Positions 1 through 13,100 of a DNA stretch of 64,000 nucleotides are shown here, piece by piece (positions within the stretch are counted from its first letter, which is position 1; every line of letters begins with the position of its first letter). Both the position numbers and the translations under genes were made by a program. The stretch is from assembly GCA_945859605.1 (NCBI GenBank), contig OX243824.1, positions 28,520,881-28,584,880 of the forward strand. The letters run 5' to 3'. The DNA is from Lumbricus rubellus (taxonomy: Eukaryota > Annelida > Clitellata > Crassiclitellata > Lumbricidae). Under the pieces are notes generated by a model. The model was not told the DNA's origin and did not search any database. It saw only the letters and a list, made by a program, of their open reading frames with translations.

Positions 1-275
1 GAAAAGGCACAACCGATACACCCAAAACGTCGGCATGAGCACCAGAACACTTGGCCCGGACCTCAGAATCAACAGTCACACGAAGAAAAGAATCAACCCC
101 ACTTCTGGTACCACTTTGTGGCATACCAGGAAGTGGAAGAAAAGGCACAACCGATACACCCAAAACGTCGGCATGAGCACCAGAACACTTGGCCCGGACC
201 TCAGAATCAACAGTCACACGAAGAAAAGAATCAACCCCACTTCTGGTACCACTTTGTGGCGTACCAGGGGGTGAG
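1..275. repeat. 138-bp tandem repeat, about two copies
   Basis: The segment beginning GAAAAGGCACAACCGATACA at base 1 recurs at 139. The copies are nearly identical over about 130 bp and diverge near 270. The period is 46 codons, so the frame stays open across both copies, but no protein family is recognised. The array probably continues left of the window. Confidence 0.8.
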
Positions 276-2450
276 TCCACAGACGCTACGGGCGCCTTCC
301 TTCGGCTATCGCCCCGCTGCAACCCATCGCCCTCAGGTTCGATGGCATCACTTAGCGGTGCCGTTTCAGCGCCCGAGAGAAACTCGGTCTTACCAGGACG
401 CCGTGAGACTCCCGGGTCGCTGTGCGCTGCGTGGTCCTCGCCAGCGACTTCACTCCTGGGGGAAGACGCTCCCGAAACCGACGCCTGCGATCCGCTGGCC
501 CGCCCGGCTATATCAGACCCGCTCTCTGCCTCATCCGCGGTCGCCGAGTAGGCAACGTCCTGAGCACAAGGATGACCGACGCTCAAAACAGGGTTCTTGT
601 TCCCGCAGGCAGAGCGGCCTCGCCGGGCGCCGCTTCTCGCGACGGCGGTCTCCGTCTTCGTCCCCGACTTATCGCTTCCTTTAGTTATCACGCGGCACCA
701 GGCCGCCACCGAACCAACACCACCACTGGGGAATACTGCCGATTCCTTCCCCGCTGACCGTGTCGCCTGAAACCAGGGCCAATCTCTCAGGGCAAATGCC
801 CGACTCATCTTGTCAATCACAGTCACCCAAGTGACGATTACCAAACAGACACTCCGACGGGCGGAGGCGGTCCGTAGGCCCGATGGAAACTGAAGCCAAC
901 GACGGTCGCCCTCCGTCACCGTGCGCGGAACTCTCCCGACACGAAACTAGCAAAGACGCCCGCGCTGATGCGCGGCGTTTGCCGGGGTGCTCGCCTCACC
1001 CAATCTCCCGACACGAACCTTCACCACCGACACCGAGACCAACAGAGAAACGCGGGTCGCCGACTTGGCAGAAGACCGCAGGAACCAACTCTCGCGTCGC
1101 CGGCGAACCACTTGGGACGACCGGAGCAGACGCGCGCTTCAACCAACCCTTGTCTTCCGCGCTCTCCCGACTCGAGGCGCGCAGCCAAACACTGTCGCTG
1201 CCGGTAACTTTCCCGTTGACACTTAGCCGGAAACTCACAAGAGCGTCGTGGTGCGATGCTGTTCTGCGCCGGTAGATCCGAGGTAAAAATAAAAGGCCGG
1301 GAGGCCTGGGGAACAGGTAAACGGAAAACCCGTGTCTACAAATTAGACTATTGTTTTATAGGTTTTCTAATGGCGCTTATCGCCCTTACTCTCAACAGTT
1401 ACTGACCTCAGTGGTAAGTCCCTGACAAAACACTTGGTCTTATCTAGCACTGTAACGTAAAGAAGACTACCTTGCAAAGCCCTCAGCTTGCCTGGACTCT
1501 TGGTCCACCACTTACTCCCTACTCAACTGTGAGCAACAGATTCTAGAAAGTGACGAGTCACACGGAGAATCTAAACAACCGATCACCAAGATCGTTCTCA
1601 ACACAGCGAGAGTCCAATGTCGGCTGACAGACAATCTAAACTCCGCAAGAAACACCCGGTAACAGTAACACCGATTACAGCGTCCAATGTCGGTTGGCAG
1701 ACAGTCGATTATCCACCACCAAGGACCTGCAATACAAAAGTTACAGACGAAACACCCGGTACCACCAACAAGGATACAACCGTCGTGTTCTTCAAAGAGG
1801 AGACCCGCCTCAACTCTACAGAAACAACGACACACAAGGAACACGTAACTTAGACTGTAACCAACAGTCAACGGAACCTTCACAGAATACTGCGATCGCC
1901 CGCTAGGCGTATCACGAATACTGTATTCTTCCCTGAGCTGTCACGCAGCCTCAGCAGCTCGAATCTCAGCGATCGATGACAAGACACAGCCCTGACAGAT
2001 CTTGCCGCAAATCCGCACTACGTTAGCGTTGCTTCAACAAAGGATCGCCGTAGTCGCGTTCGAACGTGGCCAAGCCACACTGTAGGAGACAGATGAACAC
2101 AACCGAAATCACTGTAGAAAGTCGCAGCAGAAAACGCTTTAACAATCTAAGCACATACGGCGGAAACGCTTCCCCCGCAATATAAGCGGCGCACCGTGTG
2201 GCACGTCTTAGTCCACCGGCAAATTACATGATAACACTCTATACTTTGGCCTAAAAAGTATACTTGGTCTTCCATAGGAAGAATCTGAAACCTAATATTA
2301 TAAACCTGTTTCAAAACGAAACCGGTTTCAGGTACAAGACTCATAGCCAAAAGGCTACCCAACGAGAGTCATGCTTACTCCAGCCAAGTCTCGGTAAGTA
2401 GTTATTTTGTCTTATACCTCTTGTGGCATGTCCGCCACAAAAGACTTCGA
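276..2450. other. Unclassified GC-rich repeat-like region
   Basis: This stretch is clearly richer in G+C than the rest of the window and has no recognisable gene. A looser duplication is visible near 1612-1770 (GTCCAATGTCGG at 1614 and again at 1684; AAACACCCGGT at 1651 and 1750). It may be the body of an unknown repeat or retroelement. No reverse transcriptase, integrase or tRNA signature was found on either strand. Confidence 0.4.
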
Positions 2451-2516
2451 GCAGCGAAGTGATGAAGATGTCACCCCCAGATCCAATAAGATCCCCCCTC
2501 TACGGATAGAGGGGGG
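2421..2516. other. Two strong stem-loops at the edge of the GC-rich region
   Basis: CTCTTGTGGC/GCCACAAAAG closes a hexaloop at about 2420-2445 with one mismatch. CCCCCCTCTA/TAGAGGGGGG forms a perfect 10-bp stem with a CGGA loop at 2493-2516. Neither ends in a T-run on either strand. The function is unknown. Confidence 0.55.
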
Positions 2517-2887
2517 GAGGTAGTTCATTCCATTTAGCAGGGTCTACAATGGCAAAGGATTGGTTTTTGGGCCATGGTAGTCCTTGCCCGAGTGACTAGG
2601 AGATCAAGTTGATCAGCAGACCGGAGTGGGCAGGAAGAGACTGCAGCGAGGGTTTGTGCATCAAGTTCTGCTTTTCAGGGTCTGGAAAATGTGAAAACGA
2701 TGACCTGCTGTGTGGAAGGTAAGAAGATAACCTTCAGTGCTAAACACATAACACAGAAAGAATCATCTAAAATGTTGAATGAGATAAATGGGGAAGAGGT
2801 CAAGTTCACATGATTTTCGTGTTTGATGATACAGGTAATTAAAGCTATATAAGCTTGTGTATATACATACATAAATATACATATATA

Positions 2888-3863
2888 CACTGTGTCCGGG
2901 AAAAAAGCGACCCATTTTGTAAATATGAAAATAAATAGTAAATATTAATCGATTTTCACAATTCAAAAACCGTTCTTATCCTAACATATTTTTCTAACAA
3001 TGGTGAAAATATAAAAGTTCCAGTCCAAATAATGACGTCGTAATGACGTCATTTGCACAAAAAGTCAAATTTAAGAGATAAATGCGCAAAATCATCAAAA
3101 ATTTCAATATTTTTATGATGTAATTTATCAATAATAAATGTTAGTTTAATTTTATTTTTATATCTGACTTATGTCAGACTGCAATTTGTGCTCAAATATG
3201 TCAGGATTAAAACTTTGGACTCAACGTAAGCTTCAAAACGGTCGCGCTAATAGCCAACAGCAGCATCGATAACCATCTTATCAAAATCCTCCCAGGCATT
3301 GACAATTCGCTAGCGGAGTTCTTCAATGTCTCTTATCCTTGTCTTGTAGCCTACACCTTCTCCTCCATCAGTCTCCAACTCTTATTATCAGCGGGATTTA
3401 AGCGGGCGGTCGTTTAGAGGCCAAATATTAAGAGGAATGAAATCCGAGTCTTCTTAGTCAACAGTTCAACAGATTGACCAACTCAGTGAGTTGAAGCGCT
3501 ATTTTGTTGAAAAGTGTAGGCTATTGTTCCGAATATTCCCGGATATCAGGCACCACTTTTTTTATAGAGCAGACAATACCTCTAATAGGCTGCATTTATT
3601 TTCACTTCTGGTTCTATTAAATGGATTTCCGTTTTACCAAAAGCCAATAATACCAACCGAACCGTGCATGAATGGCCAGCTATATGCATTTTGATGCAAC
3701 TGGCGTCATCATGACGTCATTATTGTGACTGGAACTTTTATAGTTTCACCAAAGTTAGACAAATATGTCAGGATTAAAACGGTGTTTGAATTGTAAAAAT
3801 CGGTGAATATTTACTATTTATTTTCATATTTACAAAATGGGTCGCTTTTTTCCGGACACAGTG
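2888..3863. mobile_element. Tc1/mariner-type MITE, long TIRs, TA target
   Basis: The ends read CACTGTGTCCGGGAAAAAAG and its reverse complement with a TA on each side. The inverted repeats stay highly similar for about 170 bp, down to TGACGTCAT palindromes. There is no transposase frame in the 976 bp. A diverged relative sits at 39421-39978. Confidence 0.85.
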
Positions 3864-3865
3864 TA

Positions 3866-5100
3866 TATAATATGTATATATATAATACACACACACACAC
3901 TAGTATATGAGATTGATAATGTGACACTAAGGTTTAAAAGTAAAAGAATATCGTATGTTGCCAATTTGAAAACCAGACATATCAGAGGAATATGAACATT
4001 TTATTCTGTAATAACCTAAACCCTGTTTGAAATTCAATAACTGACATTTGCAAATGATTTCGTACTTTGTATGATTATACAACAATTCATTTCACATTAA
4101 AACCCAGAACACATCTCACGATGAATGTCTTGCATTTACAGTCAACAGGATGTCGTGTTAAAACCAGAAAGAACAACGTTCCACATATTACACAGCGTAT
4201 ACATGATGGCATATACATGATGGCATTGCATCATGACGACAACAATAAGACTGAAACACGAAAATGTCTAAATATTGAAAGGAAGCACAGAATTTCTAAG
4301 ATAACTCAATAATGTTTTGACAAAACAAGATCACATAAAAATAGACTATTGACAAACGTTAACAGGTTTCTAAAAAACAGAGAACAATCATAAGTGATGT
4401 TCAATCTAGAAACACAGTCATTCGATATATTCTCATATATTATTATGTGACGCCACGGCTCAAAACTCGTCGCTTGCTAGAAGCTGAAGTAAGCGAGAGG
4501 GTCAAAAATGTAAACTATTCTTCAATTTGGCTGATGGTTCTAAACTCGCAGTAATTTGTAAAGTAGTAAACTGATTTTGATGCCATTTGCGTTATTCGAT
4601 TCAGAATATATTCCCTTATTGCCCAGCAATATTGCAGAATAATAAATTAGTGGTTTCTCAGGAATCTGATGACACGAATATTCATTAACTTTTTATTCGA
4701 TTTTTCTCACTCTTAACTAATGAAAGGATCAAAATCAAACGAGCATAACTTCAGTTAGAAAAAATATTTTCATTCTGTAAAAAGCAGATTGAAGCAGCGC
4801 AATTGTGGCATATGACCGAATAAAAGGTCAGAAACCAACATGTGACGGGTTTTGAGCCCATGTGTCACATATTAAATGGAATGATCAATGTGAATGATTA
4901 GGTGCACAATATTTGAGCAGAACTTGTCTCTTGCTCATATTGCTCATTATTAATTAGTCTTAACTCGATCGTTTTGCAGCTGCACTTCCAGAGATCACCT
5001 CATATCGATACGATTCAATGCAGTTAAACCAAACCAGAGACGAGTGCTATATTCTTTGCTTATCATACATGTGAGTTTGACAGGTCCTTAGAAGGCACTA
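3866..5100. other. No gene or repeat recognised
   Basis: AT-rich sequence downstream of SLC41A. Only a short CA run at 3890-3899 is notable. Confidence 0.5.
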
Positions 5101-5208
5101 CATTTCCATACAGACACAGACACTCACACACACACACACACATCTTTCCTTGTGAATGGACCCTTCTGCTGTTCAGTGAAATCACCAACAGACTGTCCAG
5201 TAATAATG

Positions 5209-5308
<100 letters not shown>

Positions 5309-6288
5309 CAACCTATTGTCACAGGTATCTGATGTATTAAAACCTTTGAGCTGATGTTTCATTCACACATTACACACAAAACACAGCATACTGTCATGTG
5401 TGCTGGTCAGTATACATCAGTACTCATTGATGATGTCCTAAACAAATGTAATTAACAAATGCCATTTACAACATAAATACCCCCCCCCAAACACAAAACA
5501 AACTGTGTACTACACAACCAGGAAGAGAATCAAGTTATAGCAGACAAAGATAATGACAATTAAATGCATGTCTGTTACAAGCAGATACCACGATGTCTAG
5601 AATACATTGTCTGGAGTCAAACTATACACATTATACATTGTCACCAGTTTCAGACACTGTTTGCAGACGACCACAGATATGATTGGAAGAGTGACTGTGC
5701 TTCAAATTTACGTGGTGGCTATCAACAACAACTGTTCTGACTACATTAGAGTCAGACAATTATTTTAAAAGTGTCGTTGACTTTGATTCAGTCGAAAAGC
5801 ACTCAAAGCATAAAATGAAAAAATTATGAATCGACTGATATGCATTTAAGACAACAACAGAGCATTTCAATGCGCAGAAATGAACAAAACTGACTATGAT
5901 GCGATCCAACATTCATCTTCAATCAACGTTCATCATTGATCATTGTCATGTATAACTATCAAGTCAGCATGATGACAATTTACTAAACATAACAAGTACA
6001 GTTTGAATGTTGTACACAAACAAGTCTGTTTCATTAAGGTCAACAGAAATCCTGTTCAAGTGTAACAGCATGATTCAGTTTCAAAGAGTCTTAGAATTCT
6101 TCTTCTTCTTCTTTAGTGTTCTGTCATAGAACAGTTTCGATGAGTGATTGTGTGGAATTGTTTCTCAATTAAATACTCTATTTCCCTTTTTAAAAGTATT
6201 TAAACTACGATTTTTCAATGAAAATCTTTAAAAGCAAAACTCACACCATAATGTGCAAGTTATCTCTCACTTTATGCTTGCTACAAAG

Positions 6289-6629
6289 CATAGGCAGAAA
6301 CCTGGGCGGACACTTGGGGGGAACGAACAAGTGGTCGAAGGAAAGACGCACGGGATTTTTTGACGGGCGAAAAATTTTCACGAGTCTGAAAGTCAAGAAA
6401 AATTTCTATTTTCCTCGCCAAAAAAAGTTGATGACCTTTTTTTTAATCATCCGCGGACAAAAAATACCGTTTTTAGCTCTCTGTCAAAAAAGCCTGTAAC
6501 AAATTTTTTTGCCCGCCGTGAAAGTCTTGATGCTCAACTTTGGGGGGGGGGGACCAATACATGGGCCGTCCCCAACACCTTTTTTGGGGGGGGACCATCC
6601 CCCCTAACCCCCAAAGGTTTCCGCCCATG
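6289..6629. mobile_element. MITE with CATRGGCRG ends and 8-bp target duplication
   Basis: The left end is CATAGGCAGAAACC and the right end is GGTTTCCGCCCATG (reverse complement CATGGGCGGAAACC). It is flanked by identical CTACAAAG at 6281-6288 and 6630-6637. Internal G-runs resemble the element at 41711-42133. The 8-bp duplication fits the hAT or P superfamily. It is 341 bp with no coding capacity. Confidence 0.85.
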
Positions 6630-7793
6630 CTACAAAGGTTGGTAATGTTTGCACAAATTATAATTTACTGATATGCATTTAAGAGAGGGTTTTACACAGA
6701 GGTGAAACTGATTTCTAAAAAATCAAGCATTCATGGTTGTTGCTAAAATAGAAGCAAACTGTTGAATATAAGGCAGGGCTGAAAGTGGTTTAGAAAAGTT
6801 ACCGGGTCTGGCTTTGGTGGACGAGCACTCCTTTGACTCATAAATTTTCTGACGACCTTTTAAAGTAAATTTTTGCCTAAAATTATCCAAAATGCTACCA
6901 TTTTTACCTAGTTTTGGCACCTGGCGATCTTTTTGCGACCCTGCTGAGACCCGGCAACAGCAGGTCTCGAAAATCGATGCCGGGTCGCAGACCCGGACCG
7001 ACCCGGCTCACTTTCAGCCCTGATATAAGGACAAATTTAGCTATGTCAAATTCTCTCTGAATGTTCAAGCCATGACCCAAACATTGTGGGTTTCCAGTAG
7101 CTCTCAAAAGACATAACATATAAACAATTTTTGGCAAGATACTACGCTTCGGAATTCTAAAAATTTACAAACACCACATAAATAAAGTAAAATCAAAATT
7201 CAGAGAAAGTAAAATTCGAGCATTAGACAACTGTAGAGACCTCAACCAAACAAGAAACATATAATATTCTACAAGACATCTTGATTTAACCAAACCTCGC
7301 AGTATCAATCAGATTGCAAAGCTGATAACTTGATTATGATTTATGACTGAAATTAGCAATTGCTGTAGCAGAAAATAACAGATGCAAGATTATCAAATGC
7401 AACGCATCTGGCTTAAAAATACACGATGAGGCAAAATGTTACTTGCAGTAGCTTTCAATGACATCTGTTAAGGGTTAAGGCTCTTTACCACAACTCTACA
7501 AACTCTAGAAAACCACAGCATCAGCAGCAGCAGCAACATATGATGACAATGCCTATAATGACAATGCCGATGATGACCTATGATATGGTGATATATGACA
7601 ATGTTAATATGAACACAAAATACGACAATAAGAATTAGTTGCAGACAATGACTTCATGCACATCTCAAGCAGGAAAGACGTCATTAGACAAAATAAAACT
7701 CTTCCTATATCGATCTACAATTGGTGGATGAAACGTTATTAAGGCCACAATGATGAAATGTTTGAATGCTTCAAGTCTTCTTTGAAATTGGTC

Positions 7794-7964
7794 TCACGTT
7801 GATTGTGGTAGAAAGCTGTAGATGAGAAAGGTGAGAGCAAGCAGTATGGTGCCAAGCAGATCACCAATGGCTGTTAAGTATGGGATGGAAAAGTTGTCTG
7901 GATCGTTTCCACGCTTCCATAGAAAATGCACCAACCAATTGGCAACGTACAGCAGAATAGCCAC
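7794..7964 (-). CDS. SLC41A1: SLC41A coding exon 10, with stop (residues 457-512)
   Basis: Acceptor GTGCAG, phase 0, ending at TGA. It encodes [19 protein letters not shown] then [20 protein letters not shown], the most conserved stretch of the family, with Asp479 and Asp491 as the repeat-2 counterparts of Asp257 and Asp269. The C-tail after the last helix is short (LPQST) and lacks the GDRD-type tail of vertebrate SLC41A1. No convincing AATAAA was seen immediately downstream. Confidence 0.94.
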   Translation of the reverse strand: MAILLYVANWLVHFLWKRGNDPDNFSIPYLTAIGDLLGTILLALTFLIYSFLPQST

Positions 7965-10155
7965 CTGCACAAACACACAATGAGATACAAATGACACACT
8001 CAGCATTAAAAACATTACGGTATTATTTTTATTCTTTATTTCTCATAAGTTCTGTTCTCAGCCATCCACGATTCGAGGGTCGGCCGCATCATGTACAATG
8101 TTCCTCCAATACTTCCTGTCCTCCTTCAGTCTTATCATTTCTCCCAATGTCAATCCAGTCCAAATGGCAACTTGGACTGGATTGACATTGGGAGAAACAA
8201 CTTTCATAAGTGCTGTACCATATAATGCTCAATTGACCACCACATAATATTATATTATGTTCACATGAAGCAAACACTTAAAATCTGTAGAAATATAGAC
8301 ATGTCATACATTGATTAGTTTGTCTTCACTTAAAATCTGTAGAAATATAGACATGTCATACATTGCTTAGTTTGTCTTCACTTAAAATCTGTAGAAATAT
8401 AGACATGTCATACATTGCTTAGTTTGTCTTCACTTAAAATCTTTAGAAATATAGACATGTCATACATTGCTTAGTTTGTCTTCACTTAAAATCTTTAGAA
8501 ATACAGACATGTCATACATTGCTTAATTTGTCTTCACTTAAAATCTTTAGAAATATAGACATGTCATACATTGCTTAGTTTGTCTTCACTTAAAATCTTT
8601 AGAAATATAGACATGTCATACATTGCTTAGTTTGTCTTTCGCATCAACAGCGCTCATTCACTAAAAAGTTGATCAACTCATCATATGTTAAACTTACAGT
8701 TGACAAATATATGAAACATTTTCTATCAATAAAAATCTGCAAAATAACCTAAATCTGATCACGATCCCTTCTTTCAATGCGTACATACATGTAATATTAT
8801 ATGGACGGCTCCTCATTTGTTTCCACAGCCATTACAACATTGCTTAAACATTCATCTAATTTACTCTTTTAGACTCGACTTATGAAAAAAAACAGAACCC
8901 AGAGAGAGAAAATCGAATAGTGACAAAAAGGATATAAACAGAATTATACACAGAGTCAATTACATCCAAGAAGGTGTGTTCTTTTTAAGGTGTGTTCTTT
9001 TTACACAGTCAAACCGGCTGCATCTGTATCACTGAAAAATTACACAACAATTATTGTCTTATTAATTTACAGAGAGCCAGTTGAACAGAAAGTGTCACAC
9101 ATACTGTTGTCTGGAACAGGATTCAAACCCTTATCTCTAAGCTATGAGTCAAGAAAGCTAGCCACTAAACTACTAACTAAGAGAACAGAGGCATGCTATA
9201 TGACTGATGCTTTTCTTGCATACAACCAACCTGGAGAACAGCGGCTGCCAGATAGATGGCGGCAAATGTCGGCGTTATCTTGAAGTCCTTCACTTCATTG
9301 AGGAGGTAAATGGTGAGCAAGAAGATGACCTGACCTGGCACGACCATCAGCATCAGCACAAATGCCGTACGCGAACTGATGGCTATGCACGGAAACAAGA
9401 AAACTGACTTCACGCAATGCAAGTAAACAGTTACATAAGACATCTCTACGCTCTTCTACTGTAACACAACAGTTGCATAAATTGTACAGAACGATTCTGG
9501 CCAAAGAGAAACTAATTTCCATGCAGAAAACGATAGTTTGTCACCATTCAATTGACACCACTACAAATGTTATTGATATATTCAACTGATATTCAAAATG
9601 AGACAAAAAGTAGCGCATTGAATTGCAGTGTAACGTAAAATAAAAGATCCCAGAGGATTCATTGTATCATCTCATCTGTGGCATATTTCAGATGCAGTTT
9701 GAAGAACAATAGAAACAAATAATTTGTGAATGATTCAACACATTCAGTTGAAAGTCAATGTTTCTGTCTATATCAACCTCTGAGTCATTACGACGGATAT
9801 TTGCATATCGAGATATAAAGTTACGTTTACCATTAGTCACTGGTGGCTCTACCAATCATGTCTCCTCTGCCTATTCATTGTGTCTCAATGGCTAGCTTGA
9901 CATGTGCATCATCTTCCAAGAGTGAGGAAATGTCACCACTCTATCCCATCAAACTGACCTGGTAAAGAGATTCTGAACATACATGCCATCTGCCATCTCT
10001 CGACAAGAATCCATTGGTTGGTTTCACATGTGTGTGTGTGCGTGCGTGCATACGTGTGCGTATGTGTGCATAAGCCAACAGTTCTAAACAGAGGCAAAAG
10101 AAAGCGAACTCTCTCTGTGTCTCTCTCTCTGTGTCTCACTCTCTGTGTGTCTCTC

Positions 10156-10190
<35 letters not shown>

Positions 10191-13100
10191 TCATCTGTCA
10201 TTCAATTCTTTACGCCCTTCTCCAAATGACACAGAAATGAACAAAACTCCAAAATGCAGACAATAAGAACCAGGATGACAAAAACTGAAGCAAAACTGAA
10301 GATTCCCTTCACAAACAGCACAACGTTGAACTCAGGATGAAACCTATGAGAATTAGTCGCCACCTCCTCCTCCCCTCCCCCTCCTCCTACACCTCCTCCT
10401 TCTCTTCCTCTTCCTCTTACCTTTTCCAAAGAACGTTGTACATGGATTTGGACAACCATGAACAGCATTCACTGGCAATGTTCCAGGAACGGAGACTTTG
10501 TGGAGCGCCGTTGAAAGACGACTTGCTTGGACGGCAACCAGATTACCACCAACACCTGACATCAACAACAACAACAAGACAACATCATCATCCATTTTAT
10601 GCAACCGCATACGCAGATATAGTTGCATATTAAATCTACAAATTATCATCCAATTACAACCATAGCCATAGTTAAAAATTAAATTAATTAAAATTAATTT
10701 AAATTAAATTAATTAACATAAATGTTTTAATATAATACAATAACCAGAAATATCACAAGAAATAATCATGTCTAGCAATATATCACCAAACTACAACCAT
10801 ATCTAGAAAGATCATCAGGCCATACAACTATGTCCAGAAAAAATCATGGAAAAGTTGTCTGAAAATATCATCAAGATATAACAACACCCAGCAATAACAT
10901 ACAATTATCTGGAAAAAATTACAAAATACCTACAAAATATCACAAAAATAACGCAAGATATCTAGAAAACATCACAAATACAGCAACATATCTAGAAATA
11001 TCACCAAAATACGACCAATTGCTAGAAAATATCACCAAAATTCAACAACATATCCAGAAAAATCACCAAAATACAACAACATATCCAGAAAATATCACCA
11101 AAATACAACAACGTATCCAGAAAATATCACCAAAATACAACAACATATCCAGAAAATATCACCAAAATACAACAACATATCCAGAAAATATCACCAAAAT
11201 ACAACAACGTATCCAGAAAATATCACCAAAATACAAAAACATATCCAGAAAATATCACCAAAATACAACAACGTATCCAGAAAATATCACCAAAATACAA
11301 AAACATATCCAGAAAATATCACCAAAATTCAACAACATATCCAGAAAAATCACCAAAATACAACAACATATCCAGAAAATATCACCAAAATACAACAACA
11401 TATCCAGAAAATATCACCAAAATACAACTACACATCCAGAAAATATAACCAAAATACAACAACATATCCAGAAAATATCACCAAAATACAACAACGTATC
11501 CAGAAAATATCACCAAAATACAACAACATATCCAGAAAATATCACCAAAATACAACAACATATCCAGAAAATATCTCCAAAATACAACAACGTATCCAGA
11601 AAATATCACCAAAATACAACAACATATCCAGAAAATATCACCAAAATACAACAACATATCCAGAAAATATCACCAAAATACGACCATTGCTAGAATCCAC
11701 TCAATCAGTTTCCTATCGAAAAAGAACTTTGAAACAGAATCACTGTCTGCAGCTGGCGCCTTATTATATGAAAAATCATTTCAAGCCAGTGAAACCAATT
11801 CATCAAGAAATTTAATCAAAACTTGTCCAGATGTCAATTGTCACACAAGTACAACGATGTTCAGAAAGTGGCCACACATGTATAAACACAATGCAACAAA
11901 TCTGCTTATATTGAAAGTGAAACTAATGCATCGTAGATATGCATAATTATGGTGTACAGACATTTGAACGGTGGTCATTTGAACGGACGACACTTGACCG
12001 GCGACACTTTAACGGGCGACATTAGAACGGGCCGACAATAGAACAGGCGACACTTAACCGGAACGCCATATTACCGGGCCGACTAATGAACAATTCTCGG
12101 GTGCGGCGTTGTACACTCTTCACGTAGGCCTATAGTAGGCCTATACTTTGAGTTTTGAGTTTTGACTGAATGATGGGCGCGACGTTTGGTGACGCTGAAT
12201 ATATATTAGAGAAAGTTATAGAAAGTTTTATTGTCACATGTGTGTCAAACTGTTAATTTTACATGTGAAACAAAGTTTTGTTTTTACACCGCTGCAATGG
12301 ATGAGATCGCTAGAACAACAAATCAGTGGAAAGATGGCATTTCATTCGCCACTCGATGTTAGTCTCTCACCACTTCACCGTATGGACCTTTTTTTAACAG
12401 AACTGGTATTAAAAAGGACATTCAAATGCAAAAGACTAGGCTTAGTCTACTTTCTAGCAAGAATGGACTGGTATGCTTCAATCAAAGCAAGAAGAAATAT
12501 CTAGCAAATTAGAAATTTTAATGTAGCCTATTTACGCTCAGTTACCCATTTGTCACAAAACGAGGCATTGACCTTGGTTGGACTACATGTCCAAGACAGC
12601 AAATTAGTCTTTGATTGCTTTTAAATTTTAAAAACTTTATCGATCAATTGTCCACCGGTCATCTGTCGTCCGTTCAACTGTCCGGCCGTTCAATTGTCTC
12701 AGCGGTCATCTGTACACCGTTCTACTGTCGCCGTTCTAGTGTCGCACGTTCTTTTGTCGTCCGTTCTAATGTCATGTAACCATAATTATGTGACATGCGC
12801 ATACATAGTGTATTTTTACGTAATGACACAGCTCGGTGCTCAGGAATTAGAATTTAAGAAACATAAGAAAGTATAATGAAGATCATCTGACAATTCTGCA
12901 CAACCACTGCCTACAGAGTAATGAACAATGAACAAGTTAAGCAAGTCTGACGAATATATATGCAGAGTATATACACCGTGAGTCAAAAAAAAGTAAGCCA
13001 AATTGTTTTTCATATATCTCTAATGCCTGATAACATAGCACGCTAAAAATTTCCAAATATTTAAAGAATTGGACGAAGAATATGATTCCAAAATTTCATG

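Noticed and set aside
2493..2516. Rho-independent terminator-like hairpin
   Set aside because: It has no T-run after the stem and the genome is eukaryotic.
11019..11693. 224-residue open frame with 32-residue repeats
   Set aside because: It is the translation of a 32-bp minisatellite inside an SLC41A intron. Codon choice is fully explained by the DNA repeat and there are no splice or start signals.
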